Source: an uncultured Sterolibacteriaceae bacterium
GTDB taxonomy: Bacteria; Pseudomonadota; Gammaproteobacteria; Burkholderiales; Rhodocyclaceae
Assembly: GCA_937888595.1 (NCBI GenBank)
Contig: CALARK010000012.1
Coordinates: forward strand, 1-64,000
Direction: 5' to 3'
Length of the DNA: 64,000 nucleotides
The translations under genes and the position numbers were made by a program. Below, piece by piece: positions 44,357 through 55,090 of the stretch (position 1 is the stretch's first letter; the number at the start of each line of letters is the position of its first letter). The notes beneath the pieces were generated by a model that ran no database searches, was not told the origin of the DNA, and saw only the letters and a program-made list of their open reading frames with translations.

Positions 44357-45547
44357 TTAGAAGGAGTGACGCAGACCAACCGAGTAGGTCTTCAGCTTGT
44401 CGTTCGCAGCCTTGTCGCTCGGATCGTAGTTCTCGTAGCGGAAGTAGGCAGCGGTGCGCTTGCTGAACTTGTAGTCGGCGCCCAGACCGAACAGCTTGCG
44501 GTTGGCATCGACGGCGGTCTTGTCGTTGTCCTTCAGGTAGTTCGCCATCAGGTCGATGTTGCCGGCGACGGCATACTTGACCGCGAGGTTCCAGCTGGCG
44601 GAATTCACGTCGGTAGCAGCAGCATTAATGTTGCCCTTGGACGTGGTGTAGCCACCATAGATGGTTGCAGCACCGATCGTGTAGTTGGCAGCCAGCATGT
44701 TGTGCTTGATGTTCTGCTCATATGCAGCGGCACCAGCGGCACCTGCAGTTGCGGTAGCGGCAACAGGAGCAGCAACGTGAGCGTCGTCGATACACACTGG
44801 AACACCACCAGTGAGGACCAAAGTAGTACCAGCACCACAAGCATAGGTCGTTGCACCAGCAGCACCAGCACCAACATCGCTCTTGATCTTGGCGTAAGCG
44901 TAGGACACTTTCAGCGGGCCACCAGCATAGTTCAGGCCGAGGTTGGTGTGACCCGACGTTGCGCCACCGGTGTCGCCGGCGTTGTTCTGGGGCTTCCAGG
45001 TCGCGCCGAAGGTGAAGCCATTGAAGTTCGGGGAGTCGTAACGGACGCTGCCTTCGGCGCGGACGTCACGGGTGCCGACGAGGCTAGTCGTCAGCGCGCC
45101 AGTCGCGCTGTAGCCAGCACCACGCAGACGACCGGCGGCGCCGGAGTAACCACCACCCAGAGCGGTGCCGAAGGGCTGAGCCGTCGTAGCGGTGGTGGTC
45201 GAGAAGTTGGTGCGCTGGCCGAGGCTCAGTTCGCCGAAGCCACCGTTGATGAAGACATAGCGCTGGAAGTCGCCCATCACGCCCGTGGCAGCCACGTTGG
45301 CGCCGAGGGGGTTGGTTTCGATGTAGGCACCGGCCTTCATGCCGCCGCCCAGATCTTCGGTCGCCTTGAAAGCGATGATCGAGGTGGAGGTGTTGTTGTA
45401 GGCGGCGTTGGTGGCGCGGCTCGAACCTTCAACCTTGGTGAAGTTCGCGCCAGCGTCCAGGTTGCCGGAGATGACGACGTTCGACTGCGCGAAGGCGGCG
45501 CCGGACATCAGGCCAGCGACGGCCAGGGCGATGATTTTCTTCTGCAT
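44357..45547 (-). CDS. Betaproteobacterial outer-membrane porin, trimeric 16-strand type
   Basis: 396 residues. Signal peptide MQKKIIALAVAGLMSGAAFA, then SNVVISGNLDAGANF, typical of the OmpC/Omp32-like porins of betaproteobacteria. Alternating aromatic and glycine residues run throughout, and the protein ends in YSVGLRHSF with the C-terminal Phe that the Bam complex recognises. A 60-residue Ala/Thr/Gly-rich loop with two Cys (TTYACGAGTTLVLTGGVPVC) lies in the middle. Divergent from no gene; upstream 212 nt before the aldolase end hold its promoter. Confidence 0.93.
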   Translation of the reverse strand: MQKKIIALAVAGLMSGAAFAQSNVVISGNLDAGANFTKVEGSSRATNAAYNNTSTSIIAFKATEDLGGGMKAGAYIETNPLGANVAATGVMGDFQRYVFINGGFGELSLGQRTNFSTTTATTAQPFGTALGGGYSGAAGRLRGAGYSATGALTTSLVGTRDVRAEGSVRYDSPNFNGFTFGATWKPQNNAGDTGGATSGHTNLGLNYAGGPLKVSYAYAKIKSDVGAGAAGATTYACGAGTTLVLTGGVPVCIDDAHVAAPVAATATAGAAGAAAYEQNIKHNMLAANYTIGAATIYGGYTTSKGNINAAATDVNSASWNLAVKYAVAGNIDLMANYLKDNDKTAVDANRKLFGLGADYKFSKRTAAYFRYENYDPSDKAANDKLKTYSVGLRHSF

Positions 45548-45759
45548 ATAAATCTCCTTTAGTTTGAAGATCGCAATTCCAATGGATCCACGTGGTTCGC
45601 CACTGGGACTGCTGAAACTTCCTGATTGGAAGCTGATGCGATTTTGCCAAATCGGATCGATGCGGGCAGGATCATTGCCGGTTTCGCTGGGTTATCCACA
45701 ACACTTTGTGGGATTTTTGCAACGCAATAGCGCCGGACCGGCGGTACAACGGCAGGCCC

Positions 45760-46413
45760 TCAGTCCTGCCGCCCGTAGCTCCTGAACTTTTCGATCACCC
45801 GCGCCATTTCGTCGGCGGGCAGCAACTTCGGCTCGCCGAGCTGCAGCACGCGCCAGTACTGCTCGCAGAGCGATTCGAGCTCGATCGCCAGCGCCAGCGC
45901 CTCGGCCAGATCCTTGCCGAAGACCGTCATGCCATGGTGGGCCATCAGGCAGGCACGGCGGTCCTGCAGGGCGACCAGCATGGCATCGGACAATGCCTGC
46001 GTGCCGAAGGTGGCGTAGGCAGCGCAGCGCACGGTGTTACCGCCGAAGCGGGCGATCATGTAGTGGAAGGGCGGAATCTCGATTTCCTGGCAGGCCAGCG
46101 CGGTGGCGAAGGGGGAATGGCAGTGGATGACGGCGCCGGCCTCGGGCCGGGCGGCGTAGATATCGCGGTGGAAGCGCCATTCGGAGGAAGGTTTGCGCCT
46201 GCCGCTTGCCGTCCCGTCGAGGCCGACTTTTGTCATGTCCGCGGGCGTGCAGGCGTCGTAGGCCATGCCGGTGGGGGTGATGACGAAACCGCCCTCGTTG
46301 TCTGGGTCGCGCGCGCTGACGTTGCCCGCCGCACCGCGATTGATGCCGCTGGCGTTCATGGCACGGGCGGTGGCCAGAACCTCAGTGGCCAAATGCGCTG
46401 CCAGAGCGGTCAT
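45760..46413 (-). CDS. Class II aldolase/adducin family protein, MtnB/Ald2-like
   Basis: 217 residues with NVSARDPDNEGGFVITPTGMAYDACTPADM near residues 29-58 and the zinc site HCHSPFATALA near residues 93-103, plus AHHGMTVFGKDL. The ATG at 46413 overlaps the mtnA stop by 4 nt. In methionine salvage the next enzyme would be MtnB dehydratase; the fuculose-aldolase-like pattern fits better with the DHAP-shunt aldolase acting on 5-methylthioribulose or 5-deoxyribulose 1-phosphate. Residues about 61-68 (KVGLDGTA) overlap a repeat-like sequence, although Asp-Gly there is also native. Confidence 0.8.
   Translation of the reverse strand: MTALAAHLATEVLATARAMNASGINRGAAGNVSARDPDNEGGFVITPTGMAYDACTPADMTKVGLDGTASGRRKPSSEWRFHRDIYAARPEAGAVIHCHSPFATALACQEIEIPPFHYMIARFGGNTVRCAAYATFGTQALSDAMLVALQDRRACLMAHHGMTVFGKDLAEALALAIELESLCEQYWRVLQLGEPKLLPADEMARVIEKFRSYGRQD
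46208..46231 (-). repeat. Dispersed 24-nt repeat, copy 14 (inside aldolase gene)
   Basis: Three changes from consensus. Reads KVGLDGTA in frame, in sense orientation. It lies where the family has a similar LDG stretch, so partly native sequence is possible. Confidence 0.65.
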
Positions 46414-47417
46414 GGCTTCAGCGTCGCCAGCTTGTCCGGGGCGACGATGCCCTGCTCGGTGATGATGCCGGCGATCAGCGCCGCCGGCGTGACGTCGAAG
46501 GCGAGGTTGAGCACCGGCACGTCGTCCGCGGCGAGTTCGGCGGCGGCGCGTTCCTCGATGGGGATGTGCGCTCCGTCCGGACAGGCGAAATCGATGGTGG
46601 AGACCGGGGCGGCGACGTAGAACGGCACGCCGTGCGCCTGCGCGGCCAGCGCCTTGAGATAGGTGCCGACCTTGTTGGCCACATCGCCGTTTGCGGCGAT
46701 GCGGTCGGCGCCGACGATGACGCAGTCGACGCGCCCCTGCATCAGCAACAGGCCGGCGGCATTGTCGGCGATGAGGGTGTGGGGGATGCCGGCCTGCGCC
46801 AGTTCCCACGCGGTGAGGCGGCCCTGGTTGCGCGGGCGGGTCTCGGAGACCCAGACATGCACGGCCAGGCCCGCTTCATGGGCCGCATAGACCGGGGCGA
46901 GCGCGGTGCCGTGCGCGACGGTGGCCAGCCAGCCGGCATTGCAGTGGGTCATCACCTCGACGCGGCCCTCATCACCACGTTCATTTCGTGCAGCGATCGC
47001 CTGCAGGACTGCCAGGCCATGCCGGCCGATGGCGGCATTGGCTGCCGCATCCTCGCGGGCGATGGCGCGGGCCTCGCTCCATGCCGATTCCTGCCGTCCC
47101 GCCGGCGCCGACTTTTGCAGCACGCGATGCATGCGATCAAGCGCCCAGTGCAGGTTGACGGCGGTGGGGCGCGTGGCCGCCAGCGTGGCCATGATTTCGT
47201 CGAGGGGCCTGCCTTCGCTCAATCCCAGTGCGACGCCGTAGGCCGCCGTGGCGCCGATCAGCGGGGCGCCGCGCACCTGCATCACGCGGATGGCATGGGC
47301 GGCATCGGCCAGCGTGCGCAGGCGAACGAAGGCGGTCTCGTGCGGCAGCTTCGTCTGGTCGAGAATGACGACGCTGCGGTCGGCGTCACCGCCGCCTTCG
47401 GCGATGGTCGCCAGCAT
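46410..47417 (-). CDS. mtnA: S-methyl-5-thioribose-1-phosphate isomerase
   Basis: Isomerises methylthioribose 1-phosphate (or 5-deoxyribose 1-phosphate) to the ribulose form. The 335 residues show SVVILDQTKLPHET, RPTAVNLHWALDRM, the catalytic Cys in THCNAGWLAT near residue 157, and catalytic Asp in VGADRIAANGDVANKVGTY. A linker at residues about 101-108 (QKSAPAGR) is encoded by a perfect dispersed-repeat copy. Followed by the class II aldolase with overlap; secA starts 2 nt upstream of the mtnA start side, so it follows secA closely. Confidence 0.93.
   Translation of the reverse strand: MLATIAEGGGDADRSVVILDQTKLPHETAFVRLRTLADAAHAIRVMQVRGAPLIGATAAYGVALGLSEGRPLDEIMATLAATRPTAVNLHWALDRMHRVLQKSAPAGRQESAWSEARAIAREDAAANAAIGRHGLAVLQAIAARNERGDEGRVEVMTHCNAGWLATVAHGTALAPVYAAHEAGLAVHVWVSETRPRNQGRLTAWELAQAGIPHTLIADNAAGLLLMQGRVDCVIVGADRIAANGDVANKVGTYLKALAAQAHGVPFYVAAPVSTIDFACPDGAHIPIEERAAAELAADDVPVLNLAFDVTPAALIAGIITEQGIVAPDKLATLKP
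47093..47116 (-). repeat. Dispersed 24-nt repeat, copy 15 (inside mtnA)
   Basis: Perfect consensus copy inside a coding region, read in the second frame as KSAPAGR, in sense orientation. Confidence 0.93.
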
Positions 47418-47419
47418 GG

Positions 47420-50155
<2,736 letters not shown>

Positions 50156-50290
50156 GGGGATTCAGCTCGAGAGAGGCCTGGGCTTGCCAGAATTGCAAAG
50201 GGCACAGCCGCACGTGGCAGCTCGCCGGAAGAGGCGGAATCTTATCACGCGGGGGTCACCCCGCCTTGACCCCGGTCAGGCCTGCGGCCG

Positions 50291-51253
50291 TCAGGGACGA
50301 CGGGCGAATTGCAGCGCTGGCGAGGGCTTGCCCTTGTCGAGGAAGCGCCAGGGATTCTGGGCGGCACCGTTGATGCGCACTTCGAAATGCAGGTGCGGGC
50401 CGGTGGAGCGGCCGGTGGTGCCGACGGCGGCGATCTGCTGGCCACGCCGGACAATCTCGCCGGCCTTGACGTTGAGCATCGAGGCGTGGGCATAGCGCGT
50501 GGTCAGGCCGTTGCCATGGTCGATCTCGACCATGTTGCCGTACTGGGGATGCATTTCGGCGGTCTGCACGATGCCGGCGGCAGCCGCGAGGATGGGGGTG
50601 CCAACCTCGGCGATGAAGTCGATGCCCTCGTGCATGGCCGTCTGGCCGGTGAAGGGATCGTTGCGCCAGCCGAAGTTGGACGAGGCGGGCACGCCTTCGG
50701 CGACCGGACGGGCCGTCGGCAGCATGTGCTTGCGGATGCGTTCGTCGAAGAGGCGGCTTTCCAGCGCGGCGAGCGTGTCGCTGCGCACTTCGACCTGGCG
50801 GGCCAGCTCGTCCAGCGCGTGCTGCATGTCGACGGCGTCCAGGCTTTCCGGACGCAACAGCGGACCGCCCCTGCCATCCACCGCCGTCGCCGCGACCGGC
50901 TTTGGCTGGATATCCTTGATCTTGACTCCGGCCATGCCGGCCAGGCGCTCGCCCAGGGAATCGAGCTGCATCAACTGGCCCTGCATCTCGCCGAGACGCA
51001 CGGCCATGGTCGAGAGATTCTCGCGCACCAGCTCGCGCGTCTTGCCCGCTTCCTCGAGGCTGATCGTGCGCAGCAGTTCCTGCAGGAACGGCAGACGGAT
51101 CTCCGCGGCGTGTCGCACGGTGAAATAGGAAAACATCGAGGCGAGTGCGAACACCATGACCAGCAGGCCGCTCGCGGCCAGCGCGAGATGGCCGCGGGTC
51201 AGCGTGATGCTGCGCGCGGTTGCCATGCGGTCGGAGACCAGAATAATATGCAC
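50291..51253 (-). CDS. M23 family peptidase (LytM domain), membrane-anchored
   Basis: 320 residues. One N-terminal helix (LALAASGLLVMVFALASMFSYF), a coiled-coil region from about residue 60 to 180, then the LytM domain with the first zinc His in MHEGIDF and the HLHFEVRING motif near the end. Both zinc motifs are present, so it may be an active murein endopeptidase. Start at GTG 51253; it is divergent from the DUF721 gene with 28 nt between. Conserved neighbour of secA and lpxC in betaproteobacteria. Confidence 0.9.
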   Translation of the reverse strand: MHIILVSDRMATARSITLTRGHLALAASGLLVMVFALASMFSYFTVRHAAEIRLPFLQELLRTISLEEAGKTRELVRENLSTMAVRLGEMQGQLMQLDSLGERLAGMAGVKIKDIQPKPVAATAVDGRGGPLLRPESLDAVDMQHALDELARQVEVRSDTLAALESRLFDERIRKHMLPTARPVAEGVPASSNFGWRNDPFTGQTAMHEGIDFIAEVGTPILAAAAGIVQTAEMHPQYGNMVEIDHGNGLTTRYAHASMLNVKAGEIVRRGQQIAAVGTTGRSTGPHLHFEVRINGAAQNPWRFLDKGKPSPALQFARRP

Positions 51254-51281
51254 GTCCTACTCCCTCCCTGTCCTGCAGCCG

Positions 51282-51776
51282 ATGCCAACGAACCCGCGGA
51301 ACCCGCGCGCGCCCGATGCTTCCCGGGCACCCTTCCGCCGCCGTGGCAGCCTGATGGACCACCTTGCCGCCGCCGGCGCCTTCGCCCGTCTCTCCGGACA
51401 GGCGGAAAAGCTGCGGCATTTGCAAGCCTTGCTCGAAACGGCACTGCCCGCCTATCTGCTGCCGGGCACCCGTGTCGCGAATCTCAAGCGGGGCAAACTC
51501 GTTATCCACGCCGCGAGCGGCGCGGTCGCCGTCAAGCTGAGGCAGTTGGCGCCCCGGCTGGCAGCGGGTTTTGTTCAACAGGGGCAGGAGGTTACCGCAA
51601 TCGAAGTACGGGTGCAAGCACACGGCCGCGGCGGCGCCGGGCTCCGCCGACAGACCGCCAGCACGCTGGGGCCGCGGTCGCGGCAGGCCATCGCATCGCT
51701 GGCGGCCGGGCTGGAGGAGGATTCGCCGATCCGCCGGGCGCTGGCGCGCCTGCTGCGCAGCACGGCTAGAGAATGA
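51282..51776 (+). CDS. DUF721/DciA-family protein
   Basis: 164 residues. The central part LQALLETALPAYLLPGTRVANLKRGKLVIHAASGAVAVKLRQLAP matches the DUF721 fold of DciA, the common bacterial loader of replicative helicase DnaB. The C-terminal half is Arg/Ala-rich. ATG at 51282; the frame is open further upstream but overlaps the M23 gene. Convergent overlap of 11 nt with the small membrane gene at its 3' end. Confidence 0.78.
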   Translation: MPTNPRNPRAPDASRAPFRRRGSLMDHLAAAGAFARLSGQAEKLRHLQALLETALPAYLLPGTRVANLKRGKLVIHAASGAVAVKLRQLAPRLAAGFVQQGQEVTAIEVRVQAHGRGGAGLRRQTASTLGPRSRQAIASLAAGLEEDSPIRRALARLLRSTARE

Positions 51777-51951
51777 CGACCAGCCGCTCGAACGCCAGCA
51801 GGGCGAAAAGCGCCAAGACAAAGATCAGCGAATACTTGGCGACCCGCCACGACAGGCCGAGGTAACGCCGGTCGCGGGTGAAGAGGTAGGCCAAGATGCC
51901 GGCACCGATGGCGATGACGGCGAGCAATCCGACGATGCGCAGCAGCAGCAT
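51766..51951 (-). CDS. Small two-helix membrane protein
   Basis: 61 residues, almost entirely two hydrophobic helices (LLLRIVGLLAVIAIGAGILAYLF and YSLIFVLALFALLAFERLVVI) joined by TRDRRYLGLSWRVAK. The ATG overlaps the lpxC stop (ATGA at 51951), so it is translationally coupled to lpxC. Small genes like this follow lpxC in related genomes. No known function. Confidence 0.7.
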   Translation of the reverse strand: MLLLRIVGLLAVIAIGAGILAYLFTRDRRYLGLSWRVAKYSLIFVLALFALLAFERLVVIL

Positions 51952-52871
51952 CAGACGAACTGCAGGTCCGGATACAGGTTGGCGATACGGGCGGGCGTGG
52001 TCGCCGGCGCCTCGAACGTCGCCCATTCCCAAGCCGACGCGTCGGCCAGCAGGTCGCGCAGCAGGCGGTTGTTCATGGCATGGCCGGACTTGTGGGCACT
52101 GAACACCGCGAGCAGCGGTGCGCCCGCCAGATAGAGATCGCCCACCGCATCGAGCACCTTGTGGCGCACGAACTCGTCAGGCAGGCGCAGACCCTCGGCG
52201 TTGAGTACGCGGTACTCGTCCATCACGATGGCGTTTTCGAGACTGCCGCCGAGTGCGAGCCCCTGGGCGCGCATCGCTTCGACGTCCTGCGTGAAGCCGA
52301 AGGTACGGGCGCGGGAAATGTCGCGTATGTAGGACTGGTCGGCAAAGTCCACCGCCACTTTGGTGCCGGACTTGTCGACGGCGGGGTGGTTGAAGTGGAT
52401 CGAGAATTCGAGGCGGAAGCCTTCGTAGGGAGACAGGCGCGCCCACTTGTCGCCCTCCTTCACCTCGACGACCTTCTTCACCCGCAGGAAGCGCTTGGGT
52501 ACGTTCTGTTCCTCGATGCCGGCGGACTGCAGCAGGAAGACGAAGGGCGACGCCGATCCGTCCATGATCGGAATCTCCTCGGCATCGACGTCGATATGCA
52601 GATTGTCGATACCCAGGCCGGCCAGCGCCGACATCAGGTGTTCGACCGTGCCGAGCTTGGCGCCGTCCTTTTCGAGGCAGGAGGCCATGCGCGTATCGCC
52701 GACCGCGTAGGGATCGGCCTTCAGGTCGACGGGGGGATCCACGTCGACGCGATGGAAGACGATGCCGGTCCCCGGGGCGGCGGGACGCAGCACGAGCGTC
52801 ACCTTCTGGCCGGAATGCAGGCCGACACCGGTGGCGCGCACGAGGGACTTGAGGGTACGTTGCTTGAGCAT
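51951..52871 (-). CDS. lpxC: UDP-3-O-acyl-N-acetylglucosamine deacetylase
   Basis: Committed zinc-dependent step of lipid A synthesis. 306 residues. LKSLVRATGVGLHSGQKVTL at the start, zinc ligands in VEHLMSALAGLGIDNLHIDV (His near 78) and in HKVLDAVGDLYLAG (His 237 and Asp 241 region), and SAHKSGHAMNNRLLRDLL near residue 262. ATG at 52871. Downstream of a dispersed-repeat copy and a perfect palindrome. Confidence 0.96.
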   Translation of the reverse strand: MLKQRTLKSLVRATGVGLHSGQKVTLVLRPAAPGTGIVFHRVDVDPPVDLKADPYAVGDTRMASCLEKDGAKLGTVEHLMSALAGLGIDNLHIDVDAEEIPIMDGSASPFVFLLQSAGIEEQNVPKRFLRVKKVVEVKEGDKWARLSPYEGFRLEFSIHFNHPAVDKSGTKVAVDFADQSYIRDISRARTFGFTQDVEAMRAQGLALGGSLENAIVMDEYRVLNAEGLRLPDEFVRHKVLDAVGDLYLAGAPLLAVFSAHKSGHAMNNRLLRDLLADASAWEWATFEAPATTPARIANLYPDLQFV

Positions 52872-52938
52872 GGTCGCATTTTAGCCCGAAGCATGGCGGC
52901 AATCGCTTGAATTGGCATGGTTTTCGATGCCAATGTAA

Positions 52939-52960
52939 AACGGCGTGCCGCGGCACGCCG
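52939..52960. other. Perfect 22-bp palindrome
   Basis: ACGGCGTGCCG and CGGCACGCCGT are exact complements without a spacer. Its right end overlaps the first bases (GCCGT) of a dispersed-repeat copy. It could be a terminator for the DUF2892 gene or an operator before lpxC. Confidence 0.65.
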
Positions 52961-52980
52961 TCTTGCCGGAGCCGACTTTT
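52957..52980 (-). repeat. Dispersed 24-nt repeat, copy 16 (DUF2892 / lpxC gap)
   Basis: Three changes from consensus. On the minus strand its A-run follows the TGA stop of the DUF2892 gene directly. Confidence 0.88.
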
Positions 52981-52981
52981 T

Positions 52982-53173
52982 TCAGCCCTTCTTGGTCGGG
53001 CAAGTATTGATGCCAAGCAGCGGATAGAGGGCGCAGAAGCCGAACGCACCGGTAGCGAGAGGCACGACGCCGATCCAGGCCCAGACCGGGCCGCCCATCA
53101 GCGCCCAAGCGATCAGCGCCAGGCCGACAACGATGCGGAGGATGCGGTCGAGGCCGCCAACATTGAGTTTCAT
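52982..53173 (-). CDS. DUF2892 (YgaP-type) inner-membrane protein
   Basis: 63 residues. MKLNVGGLDRILRIVVGLALIAWAL, then GAFGFCALYPLLGINTCPTKKG, the conserved YPLLGINTC end of the DUF2892 family found as a separate protein or fused to rhodanese. Two membrane helices. It follows a Crp-type regulator gene by 83 nt, an arrangement common in anaerobic sulfur-metabolism loci. Confidence 0.9.
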   Translation of the reverse strand: MKLNVGGLDRILRIVVGLALIAWALMGGPVWAWIGVVPLATGAFGFCALYPLLGINTCPTKKG

Positions 53174-53256
53174 GGGATTCTCCTGAAGGGATTGAGTTAT
53201 AGGACATTCCCATTAGAACATTCCCGACCATTCCGGTTCAGTAACTTATGTCACAT

Positions 53257-53877
53257 TCAGCCGGACAGTTTCCGCAAGCCTGACGGATCGAGTATCTCGA
53301 TCTGCTCGCGGCCGAGGCGGACCAGCCCCTGTGCGGCGAAGCCCTTGAGCAGGCGGCTGACCATTTCGCGCACGCTGCCGAGTTCGTCGGCCAGCTGCTG
53401 GTGGGTGACCTGCAGGTGACGCCCCTTGCCGAGCAGCAGGTTGGCGAGGCGCTGGTCCAGCTTGCGGAAGGCGACCTCCTCGACAAGCTGCATGAGCTCG
53501 GCGATGCGCTCGGCGAACAGGTGGAAGACGAAATCCCGGAAGGCGGGAACCGCGAGCAGGGCATCGAAGCGGTCGCGCGGCAGCAGCGCGAGGATCGTTT
53601 CGCTTTCCGTCACGCCGCGCGCGTTGTAGTCGGTGCGGCCGAGCAGGCAGCTCGAGGTGATGATGCAGCTTTCGCCGGGCAGCACCCGGTAGAGCGGCAG
53701 CTCGCGGCCATTGGCGGCCGTCTTGACGATGCGGATCCCGCCGCTCAGCACGAAAGGGAACCCCTGGCAGGCCTGGTGCTCGTCGAAGAGGACGGCCCCG
53801 GCCGGCACGGTCATTTCCTGCAGGTCCCGCAGCGATTCGGGCAGGTGTCCCAGCACGGGATAGAGCTCGGTCAGCAT
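53257..53877 (-). CDS. Crp/Fnr family transcriptional regulator
   Basis: 206 residues. The sensor half (FDEHQACQGFPFVLSGGIRIVKT, PGESCIITSSCLLG) contains three or four cysteines but not the FNR pattern; the CIITSSCLLG loop is typical of a subgroup found beside DUF2892. The helix-turn-helix is THQQLADELGSVREMVSRLLKGFAAQGLV. It probably controls the DUF2892 gene. The effector may be a redox or sulfur species via the cysteines; this is inference. Confidence 0.88.
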   Translation of the reverse strand: MLTELYPVLGHLPESLRDLQEMTVPAGAVLFDEHQACQGFPFVLSGGIRIVKTAANGRELPLYRVLPGESCIITSSCLLGRTDYNARGVTESETILALLPRDRFDALLAVPAFRDFVFHLFAERIAELMQLVEEVAFRKLDQRLANLLLGKGRHLQVTHQQLADELGSVREMVSRLLKGFAAQGLVRLGREQIEILDPSGLRKLSG

Positions 53878-53893
53878 GGGCTCAGTCGGCCAT

Positions 53894-54661
53894 TCAGTCG
53901 GTCAGTTCTGCAATCACCGGCGCGTGATCGGAGGGCCGCTCCAGCTTGCGTGGCGCCTTGTCGATGCTGCAGGTGCGGCAGCGGCCGGCGAGTTCCGGCG
54001 ACAGCAGGATGTGGTCGATGCGCAGGCCGATGTTGCGGCGGAAGGCCATCATGCGGTAGTCCCACCACGAGAAGCTCTTCTCGGGTTGCTCGAAGAGGCG
54101 GAAGGCATCCGCGAGCCCGAGGTCGACAAAGCGCCGGAAGGCATCGCGCTCGGGCTCGCTGCAGAGAATCTGGCCCTGCCAGGCGGCGGGGTCATGCACG
54201 TCCCGGTCTTCCGGCGCGATATTGAAGTCGCCGAGCAGTGCAAGGCGCGGATGGCGCGGCAGTTCCTCCTTGAGCCAGGCCGCCAGCGCCGCCAGCCATT
54301 TGAGCTTGTATTCGTACTTGTCCGAACCGACCGCCTGGCCGTTGGGCATGTAGGCGCAGACGAGGCGCACGTCGCCGACCGTCGCCGCGATGATGCGCTT
54401 CTGGGGATCTTCGAAACCCGGAAGGTCGCACATCACCTCCACCGGTTCGCTGCGGGCGAGGATCGCCACGCCGTTGTAGGTCTTCTGGCCGTTGTGAAGC
54501 GCGCGGTAACCGGCTGCCTCGAGTGCGGCGAAGGGGAAACCCTTGTCCTCGGTCTTGGTTTCCTGCAGGCAGAGGGCATCGGGCTGCACGTCTGCCAGCC
54601 ACTCCAGGACATGGGGCAGGCGGACCTTCAGCGAATTGACGTTCCAGGTGGCGATCTTCAT
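53894..54661 (-). CDS. xth: Exodeoxyribonuclease III
   Basis: AP endonuclease and 3' exonuclease of base-excision repair. 255 residues with MKIATWNVNSLKVRLPHVLEWL, DALCLQETK (metal Glu), GDFNIAPEDRDVHDP, and the late catalytic SDHAPVIAEL with Asp and His. Full length. Followed by the Crp-type gene after 16 nt; divergent from the PilZ gene. Confidence 0.95.
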   Translation of the reverse strand: MKIATWNVNSLKVRLPHVLEWLADVQPDALCLQETKTEDKGFPFAALEAAGYRALHNGQKTYNGVAILARSEPVEVMCDLPGFEDPQKRIIAATVGDVRLVCAYMPNGQAVGSDKYEYKLKWLAALAAWLKEELPRHPRLALLGDFNIAPEDRDVHDPAAWQGQILCSEPERDAFRRFVDLGLADAFRLFEQPEKSFSWWDYRMMAFRRNIGLRIDHILLSPELAGRCRTCSIDKAPRKLERPSDHAPVIAELTD

Positions 54662-54711
54662 GGCGGGTATGATACGGAAAAGCTCAACCTTCCTCGTCCA
54701 GGGAGCCCGCC

Positions 54712-55086
54712 ATGCCCATGCAAAAGAACCGCCGCCAGTTCTGGCGAGCTCATTTCCACTCTCCGGTACAACTCGCCGTGCACGGCGCGGTGACGGACGC
54801 CGAACTCTACGACATCTCCCTCAAGGGCGCGCTCGTCAAGGTCCCGGACGGCTGGGTCGGCAAAGAGGGGGACCGCTGCCAGCTGCGCCTCAACCTGGGC
54901 ACGGGAGCGACGATCAGCATGAGCGCCGACGTGATGCATGTCGCCGGACAGCGGGTCGGCCTCGAGTGCGAACGCATCGATCTCGACAGCGTGACGCACT
55001 TGCGCCGGCTGGTCGAACTGAATTCTGGCGACCCCGCCCTGCTCGATCGTGAACTGGGCGCGCTGATCCGCGAAGCGGAAGACTGA
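54712..55086 (+). CDS. PilZ-domain protein
   Basis: 124 residues. The c-di-GMP-binding pattern is present: RRQFWRAHF near residues 7-15 for the RxxxR loop and DISLKGALVKV for the (D/N)xSxxG motif near residues 36-41. Nothing else is fused to it. ATG at 54712 after CAGGGAG-like sequence; a short distance from the convergent DUF4124 gene (4 nt). May link c-di-GMP to type IV pili or exopolysaccharide. Confidence 0.9.
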   Translation: MPMQKNRRQFWRAHFHSPVQLAVHGAVTDAELYDISLKGALVKVPDGWVGKEGDRCQLRLNLGTGATISMSADVMHVAGQRVGLECERIDLDSVTHLRRLVELNSGDPALLDRELGALIREAED

Positions 55087-55090
55087 AAGG

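Noticed and set aside
50266..50279. FNR-like dyad TTGACCCCGGTCAG upstream of secA
   Set aside because: One half-site is imperfect and secA is not expected to be oxygen-controlled.
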